Source of the DNA: Halomonas gemina
GTDB lineage: Bacteria; Pseudomonadota; Gammaproteobacteria; Pseudomonadales; Halomonadaceae
Assembly: GCF_023554995.1 (NCBI RefSeq)
Contig: NZ_JAMJPK010000001.1
Span: 124,001-188,000, forward strand
Direction of reading: 5' to 3'
Length of the DNA stretch: 64,000 nucleotides
Shown: positions 52,094-62,037 of the stretch, piece after piece
Numbering within the stretch: position 1 is the stretch's first letter
How the letters are laid out: the number at the start of each line of letters is the position of its first letter
Translations under genes and position numbers: made by a program
The notes under the pieces: model-generated
Database searches by the model: none
The model's input: the letters and a program-made list of their open reading frames with translations, nothing else
What the model was told of the DNA's origin: nothing

Positions 52094-53026
52094 TCAGGCG
52101 CTGCGGGCGTCACCGGCGGTACCGGCCTCGCCACCCAGCCACTCGATCAGGCGCTCGATGTTCTCGGCCAGCGCCTGGGTCATCAGGATGAAGTCGGTCT
52201 CCAGGCGTACCAGGGCGTCATCGCCATCGTCGGCCTGGGACGCCTCGTCGATCAGCGCGTCGTCGAAGCGCAGCGACTTGATCGCCAGGTCGTCATGCAG
52301 CACGAAACTTAGCCGGCCCTCGATCGACAGTGCCAGCTTGCTGGCCTGGCGGCCGCTCTCCAGCAGCTGCTGGATCTCGTCGCTGTCGAGGTCGACCTGG
52401 CGGGCTCGCAGCACGCCGTCGTCGCCCTTGGCCTTGAGCTCCACCTGGTCGCCGAGCACCAGGTCGGCCGGTCGCGAACCGGGATCGCCGAGCCAGGTGG
52501 TCATGGCGCGCATGGGCAGCGTCTGGCTGGCCAGCGGGGTCACCTTGAGGCTGCCCAGGGTCTCGCGCAGCAGGTCGAGGAGTTCCTCGGCACGCTTACG
52601 GGAGCTGGCATTGACGGCGATCAGCGCGCGGCGGCTGTCCCACCACAGGTCGACCTCCTGGCTGCGCACGAAGGCGCGGGGCAGGAGTTCCTCATAGACC
52701 TGCTCCTTGATCGCCAGCTTCTCCTGGCGGCGCAGCTTGCGCCCCTCGCTGGTCTCGATGGCCTCGCTGCGCTCCTCGACCTCCTCGCGGACCACCGAGG
52801 CGGGCAGGATGCGTTCCTGGCGCAGGGCCGTCATCAGGCGCTGGCCCTGCAACTCGTGCAGCAGCTGCGTCCCGGCCCGGCCGGCCGGCGCGGACCAGCC
52901 CAGGCGACGTGCCTCGCTGCCCCCCAAGGGGCGGAAGGCCTGCTCGCCCAGGGCGTTTTCCAGGCTGGCGGCGTCCAGCTCAGGGGCGTCGTGCAGACGG
53001 TAGAGGTGCAAGTGCTTGAACCACAT
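52094..53026 (-). CDS. rdgC: Recombination-associated protein RdgC
   Basis: The protein starts MWFKHLHLYRL, the conserved RdgC N-terminus, which sets the start at ATG 53026. Further family blocks are EVYEELLPRAF-like (EQVYEELLPRAFVRSQEV) and VLHDDLAIKSLRF. RdgC is a ring-shaped DNA-binding protein that limits RecA loading. 310 residues is standard length. Confidence 0.96.
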   Translation of the reverse strand: MWFKHLHLYRLHDAPELDAASLENALGEQAFRPLGGSEARRLGWSAPAGRAGTQLLHELQGQRLMTALRQERILPASVVREEVEERSEAIETSEGRKLRRQEKLAIKEQVYEELLPRAFVRSQEVDLWWDSRRALIAVNASSRKRAEELLDLLRETLGSLKVTPLASQTLPMRAMTTWLGDPGSRPADLVLGDQVELKAKGDDGVLRARQVDLDSDEIQQLLESGRQASKLALSIEGRLSFVLHDDLAIKSLRFDDALIDEASQADDGDDALVRLETDFILMTQALAENIERLIEWLGGEAGTAGDARSA

Positions 53027-53127
53027 GGAGCATTTCCCGAGAGAAAAGGGGCACATTATGGCCAAAGGGAGGCGCCGGTGCCAGCGCCTGCGCGGGTGGT
53101 GTGAAACGCCGATGTTAAAACGATAGT

Positions 53128-53157
53128 TTGAATATCGGCTGCTGCCCTGACTAGAAT
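53128..53157 (+). promoter_or_regulatory. Promoter of the hotdog thioesterase gene
   Basis: TTGAAT (53128-53133), 18-bp spacer, TAGAAT (53152-53157), about 30 bases before the start codon, in the divergent region with rdgC. Confidence 0.45.
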
Positions 53158-53187
53158 CGAGGCTTTGCCTGCAAGGAGTCCCTCAGC

Positions 53188-53607
53188 ATGGATCCCCGCA
53201 TCTCCCGCACCGCGTTGCGTGTCAGAGGCTATCACCTGGATGGCTATGGCCATGTAAACAATGCCCGCTACCTGGAATTCCTGGAGGAGGGTCGCTGGTC
53301 GTACTTCGACGACCGCCCCGGGCTGGCCGCCTTCCTGCAGAAGGGCGACGTGGCCTTCGTCGCGGTCAACCTCAACATCGACTACCGGCGTGCCGCCGTT
53401 GCCGGCGACGACCTGGAGGTGCTGACCCGGCTCGCCGAGCTCGGCTCGCGGCGTGCCCGCATTCATCAGGAGATTCGCCAGGTACGGGACGGCAAGCCGG
53501 TGGCCAGCGCCGACATCACCTTCGTGCTGCTCGACGTGGCGGCCAATCGCGCCATGGAGATCAGTGGCGAGATCCGTGAGGCCATGGCGCCGCTGGTCCT
53601 GCCCTAG
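53188..53607 (+). CDS. Acyl-CoA thioesterase, 4HBT hotdog fold (139 aa)
   Basis: RGYHLDGYGHVNNARYLEFL carries the Asp/His/Asn active-site pattern of 4-hydroxybenzoyl-CoA-thioesterase-like hotdog enzymes, and DVAFVAVNLNIDYRRAA the following central strands. 139 residues is typical. It hydrolyses an acyl-CoA thioester, whose acyl group cannot be read from sequence. AAGGAG precedes the ATG. Confidence 0.92.
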   Translation: MDPRISRTALRVRGYHLDGYGHVNNARYLEFLEEGRWSYFDDRPGLAAFLQKGDVAFVAVNLNIDYRRAAVAGDDLEVLTRLAELGSRRARIHQEIRQVRDGKPVASADITFVLLDVAANRAMEISGEIREAMAPLVLP

Positions 53608-53638
53608 TGCCTCCAGCACTATCACAATTGCATGGCTT

Positions 53639-53725
53639 AGGAGCACTGGGGACAAGCCGGAGAGGAGTTCCTAGGCCAGGGATGGCGTCGGTAGCGCCCA
53701 TGGAGGGGTTCACAGCGCCTCCTCG
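53639..53725 (-). repeat. 87-bp dispersed repeat, copy B
   Basis: Reverse-complement match to copy A at 38674-38760 (75 of 87 bases by hand). Located between the thioesterase stop and gyrA, outside any recognised gene. Same outer limits and no length difference, so it is a discrete unit. Confidence 0.85.
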
Positions 53726-53817
53726 AAGGCTTGTTGCCAGCTCAGCTCTGAGTCCAACCAGCTGACTGTGATGGCCCTCTAGTGCCCCTTGGATAGCTCC
53801 CTTTGCCCCGTCCGGGA

Positions 53818-53826
53818 TGGTATGAT
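53818..53826 (+). promoter_or_regulatory. Extended -10 promoter candidate for gyrA
   Basis: TGG-TATGAT forms an extended -10 element (TGnTAnnnT type) 77 bases before the gyrA start. The -35 region has no good match, which extended -10 promoters tolerate. Confidence 0.4.
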
Positions 53827-53902
53827 GCCAGGCTGATATTGCGCGCCATGTCACGGCCACGTGACGCGCCAACCTGTTGCAGTGCAAAGGATTCGACGAC
53901 CC

Positions 53903-56617
53903 ATGGGTGACATCGCCAGAGAGATTCTGCCAGTCAACATCGAGGACGAGCTCAAGCAGTCGTACCTCGATTACGCGATGAGCGTGATCATCGGCCGTGC
54001 GCTGCCCGACGTGCGCGATGGCCTCAAGCCGGTGCATCGGCGCGTGCTGTTCGCCATGCACGAGCTCGGCAACGACTGGAACAAGCCGTACAAGAAGTCC
54101 GCTCGCGTGGTGGGCGATGTCATCGGTAAGTATCACCCCCATGGGGACAGCGCCGTCTATGACACCATCGTGCGCATGGCCCAGGACTTCTCCATGCGCC
54201 ATGTGCTGGTCGACGGCCAGGGCAACTTCGGCTCCATCGACGGCGACAACGCCGCCGCCATGCGTTACACCGAGGTGCGCATGGCCCGGCTCGCCCACGA
54301 GCTGCTCGCCGACCTGGAGAAGGACACCGTCGACTGGGTCGACAACTACGACGGTACTGAGCGCATCCCCGAGGTGCTGCCCACCAAGGTTCCCAATCTG
54401 CTGATCAATGGCTCCTCTGGCATCGCCGTGGGCATGGCGACCAACATCCCGCCCCATAACATGGGCGAGATTATCAACGCCTGTCTGGCGCTGATCGATG
54501 ACTACACCCTCACCGTCGACGACCTGATGGAGCATGTCCCCGGGCCTGACTTCCCCACCGGCGGCATCATCAATGGCCGTGCCGGCATCCTCGAGGCCTA
54601 CCGCACCGGCCGCGGCCGCATCTATGTGCGGGCCTGCCACACTATCGAGCATGACGACAGGACCGGCCGCGACCACATCATCGTCAACGAGCTGCCCTAT
54701 CAGGTGAACAAGGCGCGGCTGATCGAGAAGATCGCCGAGCTGGTCAAGGAGAAGAAGATCGAGGGCATCGCCGAGCTGCGCGACGAGTCCGACAAGGACG
54801 GCCTGCGGGTGGTGATCGAGGTCAAGCGCGGGGAGTCCGGGGAGGTGGTGGTCAACAACCTCTTCGCCCAGACCCAGCTGCAGACGGTGTTCGGCATCAA
54901 CATGGTCGCCATCGACAATGGACAGCCGAAGATCCTCAACCTCAAGGAGATCCTCGAGGCCTTCATCCGCCACCGCCGCGAGGTGGTCACCCGCCGCACC
55001 CTCTTCGAGCTGAAGAAGGCCCGCGAGCGCGGCCACATCCTCGAGGGCCTGGCCGTCGCCATCTCCAACATCGACGAGGTGATCGAGCTGATCAAGGCCT
55101 CGCCCAACGCCTCCGAGGCCAAGGAGAAGCTGCTGGCGAAATCCTGGCAGCCGGGGCAGGTCACCGGCATGCTCGAGCGTGCCGGCGCCACCTCCTGCAA
55201 GCCCGAGGAGCTGGAGGAGGGCTTCGGCCTCGACCAGGCCGGCCGCGAGTACCGCCTGTCGCCTGTCCAGGCCCAGGCGATCCTCGAGCTGCGCCTGCAT
55301 CGCCTGACCGGGCTCGAGACCGAGAAGCTCCTCGACGAGTACCTCTCGATCCTCGAGAAGATCGCCGAACTCACCGCCATCCTGGCCTCGGCGGAGCGGC
55401 TGCTCGAGGTGATCCGCGAGGAGCTGATCGCCGTGCGCGACCAGTTCGGCAATCCGCGCAAGACCGAGATCCAGGCCAGCCACCTGGACCTGCGCCTCGA
55501 GGACCTCATCGCCGAGGAGGACATGGTGGTCACCGTGTCCCGCACCGGCTACGCCAAGACCCAGCCGCTTTCCGACTACCAGGCCCAGCGCCGCGGCGGG
55601 CGAGGCAAGTCGGCCACGGCCATGAAGGACGAGGATGTCATCGAGCATCTGCTGGTGGCCTCGACCCACGACACCGTGCTGCTGTTCTCCAATCGCGGCA
55701 AGGTCTACTGGCTCAAGGTCTACGAGATGCCCGTCGCCAGCCGCGGTTCGCGGGGCAAGCCGCTGGTCAACCTGTTGCCGCTGGACGAGGGCGAGGCGAT
55801 CAACGCCATCCTCCCGGTGCGCGACTACGATTCGCAGAGCTACATCTTCTTCGCCACCGAGCGCGGCACGGTCAAGCGCACCAGTCTCGAGCAGTTCTCG
55901 CGGCCGCGCAGCGTCGGCCTGATCGCCATCGACCTGGAGGAGGGCGATCGCCTGGTGGGCGCCGCCATCACGTCGGGCAGTGATCACGTGATGCTGCTGT
56001 CGTCCAACGGCAAGGCGATCCGCTTCGAGGAGTCCAACGTCCGCGCCATGGGCCGCACCGCCCGTGGTGTGCGCGGCATGCGTCTGCTCGGGGAGGCCGA
56101 GGTGATCAGCCTGATCATCCCGCAGAGCCAGCAGATCGATGCCGAGGCCGACGTGGAAGCCGAGGCCGAGGAGGGCGCGACCGTCGAGACCGGCAACGGC
56201 GGCCAGATCTATATCCTCACCGCCAGCGAGAACGGCTACGGCAAGCGCACCCGCCTCGAGGAGTTCCCGCTGCGCGGGCGCGGCGGCCAGGGCGTGATCG
56301 CCATGCAGACCAGCGAGCGCAACGGTGCCCTGGTGGCCGCCATGCAGGTCTACTCCACCGACGAGATGATGCTGATCACCGACCGCGGCACCCTGGTGCG
56401 GACCCGGGTCGACGAGGTCTCGATCACTTCGCGCAACACCCAGGGCGTGATGCTGATCCGCCTGGGCAACGACGAGAAGCTGGTCAAGACCGTGCGGGTC
56501 GACGAGCCCGAGGACACCGTGGAGGCAGCCGATGAGGCGCCGGCCGAGACGGGGGGCGCCTCATCTGGCGATGCGGCGACGGATGACGGTGGCGAGCAGG
56601 ATCAGGACCAGGAATAA
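53903..56617 (+). CDS. gyrA: DNA gyrase subunit A
   Basis: 904 residues. The N-terminal breakage-reunion domain has catalytic Tyr122 in RYTEVRM, and the quinolone-resistance region shows Ser83 and Asp87 ([11 protein letters not shown]), the susceptible residues by E. coli numbering. [14 protein letters not shown] is the GyrA box, followed by six beta-propeller blades and an acidic tail. The start chosen, [16 protein letters not shown], matches family N-termini. First gene of the gyrA-serC-pheA-tyrA/aroA-cmk-rpsA series. Confidence 0.98.
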   Translation: MGDIAREILPVNIEDELKQSYLDYAMSVIIGRALPDVRDGLKPVHRRVLFAMHELGNDWNKPYKKSARVVGDVIGKYHPHGDSAVYDTIVRMAQDFSMRHVLVDGQGNFGSIDGDNAAAMRYTEVRMARLAHELLADLEKDTVDWVDNYDGTERIPEVLPTKVPNLLINGSSGIAVGMATNIPPHNMGEIINACLALIDDYTLTVDDLMEHVPGPDFPTGGIINGRAGILEAYRTGRGRIYVRACHTIEHDDRTGRDHIIVNELPYQVNKARLIEKIAELVKEKKIEGIAELRDESDKDGLRVVIEVKRGESGEVVVNNLFAQTQLQTVFGINMVAIDNGQPKILNLKEILEAFIRHRREVVTRRTLFELKKARERGHILEGLAVAISNIDEVIELIKASPNASEAKEKLLAKSWQPGQVTGMLERAGATSCKPEELEEGFGLDQAGREYRLSPVQAQAILELRLHRLTGLETEKLLDEYLSILEKIAELTAILASAERLLEVIREELIAVRDQFGNPRKTEIQASHLDLRLEDLIAEEDMVVTVSRTGYAKTQPLSDYQAQRRGGRGKSATAMKDEDVIEHLLVASTHDTVLLFSNRGKVYWLKVYEMPVASRGSRGKPLVNLLPLDEGEAINAILPVRDYDSQSYIFFATERGTVKRTSLEQFSRPRSVGLIAIDLEEGDRLVGAAITSGSDHVMLLSSNGKAIRFEESNVRAMGRTARGVRGMRLLGEAEVISLIIPQSQQIDAEADVEAEAEEGATVETGNGGQIYILTASENGYGKRTRLEEFPLRGRGGQGVIAMQTSERNGALVAAMQVYSTDEMMLITDRGTLVRTRVDEVSITSRNTQGVMLIRLGNDEKLVKTVRVDEPEDTVEAADEAPAETGGASSGDAATDDGGEQDQDQE

Positions 56618-56632
56618 GGACACGCAACGCTG

Positions 56633-57736
56633 ATGACACGTCACTACAATTTCTGTGCCGGCCCGGCCGCGCTGCCCACGGCCGTGCTGGAGCGAGCCAG
56701 GGACGAACTGCTGGACTACCGCGGCCGTGGCCTCTCGGTGATGGAAATGAGCCATCGCGGCGAGGACTTCGTCGCCATCGCCGAGCAGGCCGAGGCCGAC
56801 CTGCGCGAGCTGCTGGCCATTCCCGACAACTACCGGGTGCTGTTCACCCAGGGCGGGGCCAGCCTGCAGTTCGCCGCGCTGCCCTACAACCTGCTGGGGG
56901 CCGGCGGCCGGCCCAACTTCCTGCACACCGGCATCTGGGGCAAGAAGGCGATCAGCGAGGCGCGCCACCTGTTCGGCGACGTCCACGTGGCGGCCAGCAG
57001 CGAGGAGAACGGCCACAGTGCCGTGCCGCGCCAGGAGGAGATCGTCCTCTCCGACGATGCCGCCTACCTGCACTACACCGCCAACGAGACCATCGGCGGG
57101 CTCGCCTTCGACTACATTCCCGAGGCCCGCCGGCCGGATGGCAGCGAGGTGCCGCTGGTCTGCGACATGTCCTCGTCCATCCTCTCCGGCCCGCTGGATG
57201 TCTCGAAGTTCGGGGTGATCTACGCCGGTGCCCAGAAGAACATCGGGCCCGCCGGCCTGGTGGTGGTGATCGTGCGCGACGACCTGCTGGACCAGGCCCG
57301 CAGCGACATGCCGACGCTGTTCGGCTACCGGGCACTCAGCGAGGCGGGTTCGATGGTCAACACTCCGGCGACCTACAGCTGGTACCTGGCGGGGCTGGTG
57401 TTCGACTGGCTGAAGGGCGATATCGGCGGTCTGGCGGCCATGGACGCCATCAACTGTCGCAAGGCGGCCAGGCTCTATGCGGCCATCGACGGCAGCGACC
57501 TGTACGCCAACCCGATCACGCTGCGCAACCGCTCGCGGATGAACGTGCCCTTCGTGCTCGCCGACCCGAGTCTCGACAAGGCGTTCCTGGCCGAGGCCGA
57601 GGCGGCGGGGCTGCTCAATCTCAAGGGGCATCGCAGCGTGGGGGGCATGCGGGCCAGTCTCTACAATGCCGTGCCCGAAGCCGCCGTCGAGGCATTGACC
57701 ACCTTCATGGCCGATTTCGAGAAACGCAGAGGATAA
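56633..57736 (+). CDS. serC: Phosphoserine aminotransferase
   Basis: 367 residues, starting MTRHYNFCAGPAALP, with PLP-binding Lys202 in IYAGAQKNIGPAG and the C-terminal block LKGHRSVGGMRASLYNAV. Converts 3-phosphohydroxypyruvate to phosphoserine and also acts in pyridoxal phosphate synthesis. It starts 15 bases after gyrA and ends 3 bases before pheA. Confidence 0.98.
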   Translation: MTRHYNFCAGPAALPTAVLERARDELLDYRGRGLSVMEMSHRGEDFVAIAEQAEADLRELLAIPDNYRVLFTQGGASLQFAALPYNLLGAGGRPNFLHTGIWGKKAISEARHLFGDVHVAASSEENGHSAVPRQEEIVLSDDAAYLHYTANETIGGLAFDYIPEARRPDGSEVPLVCDMSSSILSGPLDVSKFGVIYAGAQKNIGPAGLVVVIVRDDLLDQARSDMPTLFGYRALSEAGSMVNTPATYSWYLAGLVFDWLKGDIGGLAAMDAINCRKAARLYAAIDGSDLYANPITLRNRSRMNVPFVLADPSLDKAFLAEAEAAGLLNLKGHRSVGGMRASLYNAVPEAAVEALTTFMADFEKRRG

Positions 57737-57739
57737 TCC

Positions 57740-58831
57740 ATGACCGAGCCTACCGTCAGCCTCGAGGCGCTCCGCCAGCGCATCGATGCCCTGGACAACG
57801 ATATCCTGCGCCTGATCAGCGAGCGGGCGGCCTGCGCCCAGCAGGTCGCCGAGATCAAGGCCGAGCATGAGCCCGGGGGGGTCTTCTATCGACCCGAGCG
57901 TGAGGCACAGGTGCTGCGCCGTGTCATGGAGCTCAACAAGGGCCCCCTGGACAGCGAGGAGATGGCGCGGCTGTTCCGCGAGATCATGTCGGCCTGCCTG
58001 GCCCTGGAGCAGCCGGTCAAGGTCGCCTACCTGGGGCCGGAGGGCACCTTCACCCAGCAGGCCGCGCTGAAGCACTTCGGCGAGAGCGCGATCAGCCTGC
58101 CGATGGCGGCGATCGACGAGGTGTTCCGCGAGGTGGAGGCCGGCGCCGTCAACTATGGCGTGGTGCCGGTCGAGAACTCCACCGAGGGGGTGATCAACCA
58201 TACCCTCGACTCCTTCATGGACTCCGGGCTTCGCATCTGTGGCGAGGTGGTGCTGCGCATCCACCATCACCTGCTGGTGGCTGAGACGACCCGCCGCGAC
58301 AAGGTCTCGCGGATCTACTCCCACCCGCAGTCCTTCGCCCAGTGCCGCAAGTGGCTCGACGCCCACTTTCCCCAGGCCGAGCGGGTGCCGGTCTCCTCCA
58401 ATGCCGAGGCCGCCCGCCTGGTCAAGACCGAGTGGCACAGCGCGGCCATCGCCGGCGACATGGCCGCCAAGCTCTATGGCCTTTCCAAGCTGGCCGAGAA
58501 GATCGAGGACCGCCCGGACAACTCCACCCGCTTCCTGATCATCGGCAATCAGGACGTGCCCATCTCCGGCGCGGACAAGACCTCGCTGGTGGTCGCGATG
58601 CGCAACCAGCCGGGGGCCCTGCATGACCTGCTCGAGCCCTTCCATCGCCACCAGATCGACATGACGCGTCTCGAGACCCGCCCGTCGCGCACCGGCGTGT
58701 GGAACTACGTCTTCTTCATCGACTTCAAGGGGCACTGCGAGGAGCCGCGTGTCGCGGCCATGCTGGAGGAGGTCCAGCTGCGCGCCGCCGAGGTGAAGGT
58801 GCTGGGCTCCTATCCCGTCGGCGTCCTCTGA
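57740..58831 (+). CDS. pheA: Bifunctional chorismate mutase / prephenate dehydratase
   Basis: AroQ-type chorismate mutase at residues 1-90 (LRQRIDALDNDILRLISERA), prephenate dehydratase from about 92 (KVAYLGPEGTFTQQAALKHF, GVVPVENSTEGVI, SHPQSFAQCRKWL), and a regulatory ACT domain from about 274 (TSLVVAMRNQPGALHDLL, TRLETRPSR) for phenylalanine feedback. 363 residues is standard for the fused enzyme. It leads directly to the next gene of aromatic synthesis. Confidence 0.97.
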   Translation: MTEPTVSLEALRQRIDALDNDILRLISERAACAQQVAEIKAEHEPGGVFYRPEREAQVLRRVMELNKGPLDSEEMARLFREIMSACLALEQPVKVAYLGPEGTFTQQAALKHFGESAISLPMAAIDEVFREVEAGAVNYGVVPVENSTEGVINHTLDSFMDSGLRICGEVVLRIHHHLLVAETTRRDKVSRIYSHPQSFAQCRKWLDAHFPQAERVPVSSNAEAARLVKTEWHSAAIAGDMAAKLYGLSKLAEKIEDRPDNSTRFLIIGNQDVPISGADKTSLVVAMRNQPGALHDLLEPFHRHQIDMTRLETRPSRTGVWNYVFFIDFKGHCEEPRVAAMLEEVQLRAAEVKVLGSYPVGVL

Positions 58832-58834
58832 GGG

Positions 58835-61156
58835 ATGGTGGACATCGTGAAGCAGCCGCCTGGTGAGCGGCGCATCCTGATTGTCGGCCTGGGACTGATC
58901 GGCGGCTCCCTCGCTGCTGCACTCAGGGCCAGTGGCTACGGCCGTCGCGGTAGCGACGCTGCCGGCGGCTTCGGGCCGGCGAAGGAGATAGTCGCCTGCG
59001 ACCCCGATGCCGACGAGATCGCCCGCGGCATCGAGATGGGGCTGATCGACCGCGGCGACACCCGTCTCGAGGCGCTGGTCGAGGATGCCTCGCTGGTGGT
59101 GCTGGCGGTGCCCGTGCTGGCCATGAGCGGCGTGATGAAGGCACTGGCCGCCTGCCTCGATCGCGCCGCGCCCGATGTCGTCGTCACCGATGTGGGCAGC
59201 ACCAAGGCGGCGATCCGCGAGGCGGCCGTGACCGCCTTCGGTCACATGCCGACCAACCTGGTGCTCGGCCATCCCATCGCCGGCTCGGAGAAGAGCGGTG
59301 TGGCGGCCGCCAACCCGCGCCTCTACGCCAACCACAAGGTGATCCTTACCCCCGAGGCCGATACCGACCCGGTCGCGACGGCTCGAGTGCGAGCCCTCTG
59401 GGCGGCCACCGGCGCCGAGGTGCTGGAGATGGACGTGGCCCGCCACGACCAGGTACTGGCGCGCACCAGCCACCTGCCGCATCTGCTGGCCTTCTCGCTG
59501 GTGGACACCCTGGCCCGCCAGGACGAGCGCCTGGAGATCTTTCGCTACGCCGCCGGCGGCTTTCGCGACTTCACCCGTATCGCCGGCAGCGACCCGGTGA
59601 TGTGGCGCGACATCTTCGTCGCCAACCGCGATGCGGTGCTCGCCGCCCTGGACGACTTCGAGGCCGGCGTGGCCCGGCTGCGCCGCGCGGTGGAGCGCGG
59701 CGACGGCGATGCCATGCTGGCCACCTTCGACCGCGCGAGTCACGCCCGGCACTATTTCGAATCCCTGCTCAACCAGACCAGTTATCAGGCGGAGTACCAG
59801 ATGCAACAACACGGCAAGCTGCGCTATCGGGTCAGCCCTGGCGGTGGCGTCACCGGGCGGATCCGTGTGCCCGGAGACAAGTCGATCTCCCACCGCGCCA
59901 TCATGCTCGGGGCGCTGGCCGAGGGCATCACCGAGGTGAAGGGCTTCCTCGAGGGCGAGGACAGTCTGGCCACCCTGCAGGCCTTCCGCGAGATGGGCGT
60001 GGCCATCGAGGGCCCCCACCAGGGCCGGGTGACCGTTCACGGTGTCGGCCTGCATGGCCTCAAGGCGCCTGCCGGTCCGCTCTACGTGGGCAATGCCGGC
60101 ACCGCCATGCGCCTGTTCGCTGGGCTGCTCGCCGGCCAGGCCTTCGACACCGAGCTGACCGGTGATGCCTCGCTCACCAGGCGCCCCATGGGACGGGTGG
60201 CCGACCCCTTGCGAGCGATGGGCGCCGAGATCGACACCGCCGAGGGCGGGCGTCCGCCGCTGCATATCCATGGCGGCAGGGCGCTCAGGGGCATCAGCTA
60301 CGACATGCCCATGGCCAGCGCCCAGGTGAAGTCCTGCCTGCTGCTCGCCGGCCTCTATGCCGAGGGCGAGACCCGCGTGCGCGAACCGGCGCCGACCCGC
60401 GACCATACCGAGCGCATGCTGGCCGGGTTCGGCTATGAGGTCCACCGCCAGGGCGACACCTGCTGGCTCTCGGGCGGCGGCAGGCTCACCGCGGCTCCCA
60501 TCGACGTGCCCAGCGACATCTCGTCGGCGACCTTCTTCCTGGTGGCGGCGGCGATCACCCCCGGCGCCGACCTGGTGCTGGAGCATGTCGGCATCAACCC
60601 GACCCGCATCGGCGTGATCAATATCCTGCAGCTGATGGGCGCCGACCTGCGCCTGGAGAATGCGCACGAAGTGGGCGGCGAGCCGGTGGCCGACCTGCAT
60701 ATCCGCCATGCGCCGCTCAAGGGCATCGACATCCCGGTGGCGCAGGTGCCGCTGGCCATCGACGAGTTCCCGGCGCTGTTCATCGCCGCGGCCAATGCCG
60801 AGGGCACCACCCGCCTGCGTGGCGCGGAGGAGCTGCGCGTCAAGGAGTCCGACCGGCTGCAGGCGATGGCGAACGGCCTGGCCACCCTCGGCGTCGAGCA
60901 TGTCCTGCTCGAGGATGGCATCGATATCGTCGGCCGTCTTGAAGGAGAGGGCAGCGAGGGGGCCAGCTATGGCGGCGGCCACATCGACAGCCTGGGCGAT
61001 CACCGCATCGCCATGGCCTTCGCCATCGCCGCGCTGCGCGCCGGTGAGGAGATCGTCATCGACGACTGTGCCAACGTGGCCACTTCCTTCCCCGGCTTCA
61101 TCGACCTGGCGCGCCGGGTCGGGTTGACCCTCGAGGAACAGCAGGAGGCGTCATGA
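58835..61156 (+). CDS. Fused prephenate dehydrogenase / EPSP synthase (TyrA-AroA)
   Basis: Residues 1-320 are an NAD-dependent prephenate/arogenate dehydrogenase ([44 protein letters not shown]). From about 323 to 773 follows a complete EPSP synthase ([83 protein letters not shown]). The gene is one uninterrupted frame, as in Pseudomonas and halomonads. The EPSPS motifs ([14 protein letters not shown]) lean toward the class II group, but the residue equivalent to the glyphosate-tolerance alanine of CP4 is Gly. cmk starts within the stop (ATGA). Confidence 0.96.
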   Translation: MVDIVKQPPGERRILIVGLGLIGGSLAAALRASGYGRRGSDAAGGFGPAKEIVACDPDADEIARGIEMGLIDRGDTRLEALVEDASLVVLAVPVLAMSGVMKALAACLDRAAPDVVVTDVGSTKAAIREAAVTAFGHMPTNLVLGHPIAGSEKSGVAAANPRLYANHKVILTPEADTDPVATARVRALWAATGAEVLEMDVARHDQVLARTSHLPHLLAFSLVDTLARQDERLEIFRYAAGGFRDFTRIAGSDPVMWRDIFVANRDAVLAALDDFEAGVARLRRAVERGDGDAMLATFDRASHARHYFESLLNQTSYQAEYQMQQHGKLRYRVSPGGGVTGRIRVPGDKSISHRAIMLGALAEGITEVKGFLEGEDSLATLQAFREMGVAIEGPHQGRVTVHGVGLHGLKAPAGPLYVGNAGTAMRLFAGLLAGQAFDTELTGDASLTRRPMGRVADPLRAMGAEIDTAEGGRPPLHIHGGRALRGISYDMPMASAQVKSCLLLAGLYAEGETRVREPAPTRDHTERMLAGFGYEVHRQGDTCWLSGGGRLTAAPIDVPSDISSATFFLVAAAITPGADLVLEHVGINPTRIGVINILQLMGADLRLENAHEVGGEPVADLHIRHAPLKGIDIPVAQVPLAIDEFPALFIAAANAEGTTRLRGAEELRVKESDRLQAMANGLATLGVEHVLLEDGIDIVGRLEGEGSEGASYGGGHIDSLGDHRIAMAFAIAALRAGEEIVIDDCANVATSFPGFIDLARRVGLTLEEQQEAS

Positions 61157-61842
61157 GTGACTCGGTACCGGTACTGACCATCGATGGCCCGGGCGGGGCA
61201 GGCAAGGGCACCATCAGCCGCCTGGTCGCCGCACGCCTGGGCTGGCACCTGCTCGACAGCGGGGCGCTCTATCGCCTTACCGCGCTGGCCGCCGTGAAGC
61301 ACGAGGTGCCTCTGGATGACGAGCCGGCGCTGGCCGGCATTGCCGCCTCGCTGGACGTGGTCTTCCTCGCCGAGAATGACGCCACCACGGTGCTGCTGGA
61401 AGGCGAGGACGCCACCACCGCGATCCGCACCGAGCAGGTGGGCGATGCGGCTTCCCGGGTCGCCGCCTTGCCCGCGGTGCGCCAGGCGCTGCTGCAGCGC
61501 CAGCGCAACTTCCGCAAGGCCCCCGGTCTGGTGGCCGACGGACGCGACATGGGCACCGTGGTGTTCACGGACGCGCCCCTCAAGATATTTCTCACCGCCT
61601 CGGCCTCCGAGCGGGCGAGACGGCGCCACCTCCAGTTGCGGGAGGCCGGGGTGGATGCTAGTCTATCGAGTCTTCTAAAGGAGATTCAGGCGCGCGATGC
61701 CCGCGACATGCAGCGCAGCGTGGCCCCGCTCAAGCCGGCCATTGATGCCATCACGCTTGACACCACGCGCCTGACGATACCGGAAGTGGTAGATCGGCTG
61801 ACGGAGCTGCTGACCGAACGCGGTCTGGCATCCGCCACCTGA
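61153..61842 (+). CDS. cmk: Cytidylate kinase
   Basis: Phosphorylates CMP and dCMP. 229 residues with the P-loop [11 protein letters not shown] (Lys18), the CMP-specific insert [11 protein letters not shown], and the C-terminal [12 protein letters not shown]. It overlaps the tyrA-aroA stop by 4 bases and lies upstream of rpsA, the conserved cmk-rpsA order. Confidence 0.97.
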   Translation: MSDSVPVLTIDGPGGAGKGTISRLVAARLGWHLLDSGALYRLTALAAVKHEVPLDDEPALAGIAASLDVVFLAENDATTVLLEGEDATTAIRTEQVGDAASRVAALPAVRQALLQRQRNFRKAPGLVADGRDMGTVVFTDAPLKIFLTASASERARRRHLQLREAGVDASLSSLLKEIQARDARDMQRSVAPLKPAIDAITLDTTRLTIPEVVDRLTELLTERGLASAT

Positions 61843-62037
61843 CACTCCCTTGCGGCGCCTCCGGCAGGATGTGATGACGTGGTCCGGCACTTCTTGGTTT
61901 GATAAAGCAGCGCCGTGAGCCGGGCCAGGTCGAACCAGCGCCAACATCCCCGGGGGCTTGGTAAATAAGGCCCGCACTCGCTGGTGGTGCGGAGAAGGCG
62001 GCAACGCCGTACTCAACGTTGATCACGTAGGAACATC

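Noticed and set aside
53561..55987. An 808-codon minus-strand frame opposite gyrA
   Set aside because: Pure shadow of gyrA with a low-complexity Leu/Gly/His/Gln translation and no ribosome binding site.
56561..61003. A 1480-codon open frame on the minus strand opposite serC, pheA and tyrA-aroA
   Set aside because: Stop-free antisense frames are common in GC-rich genes; the plus strand encodes four well conserved enzymes here.
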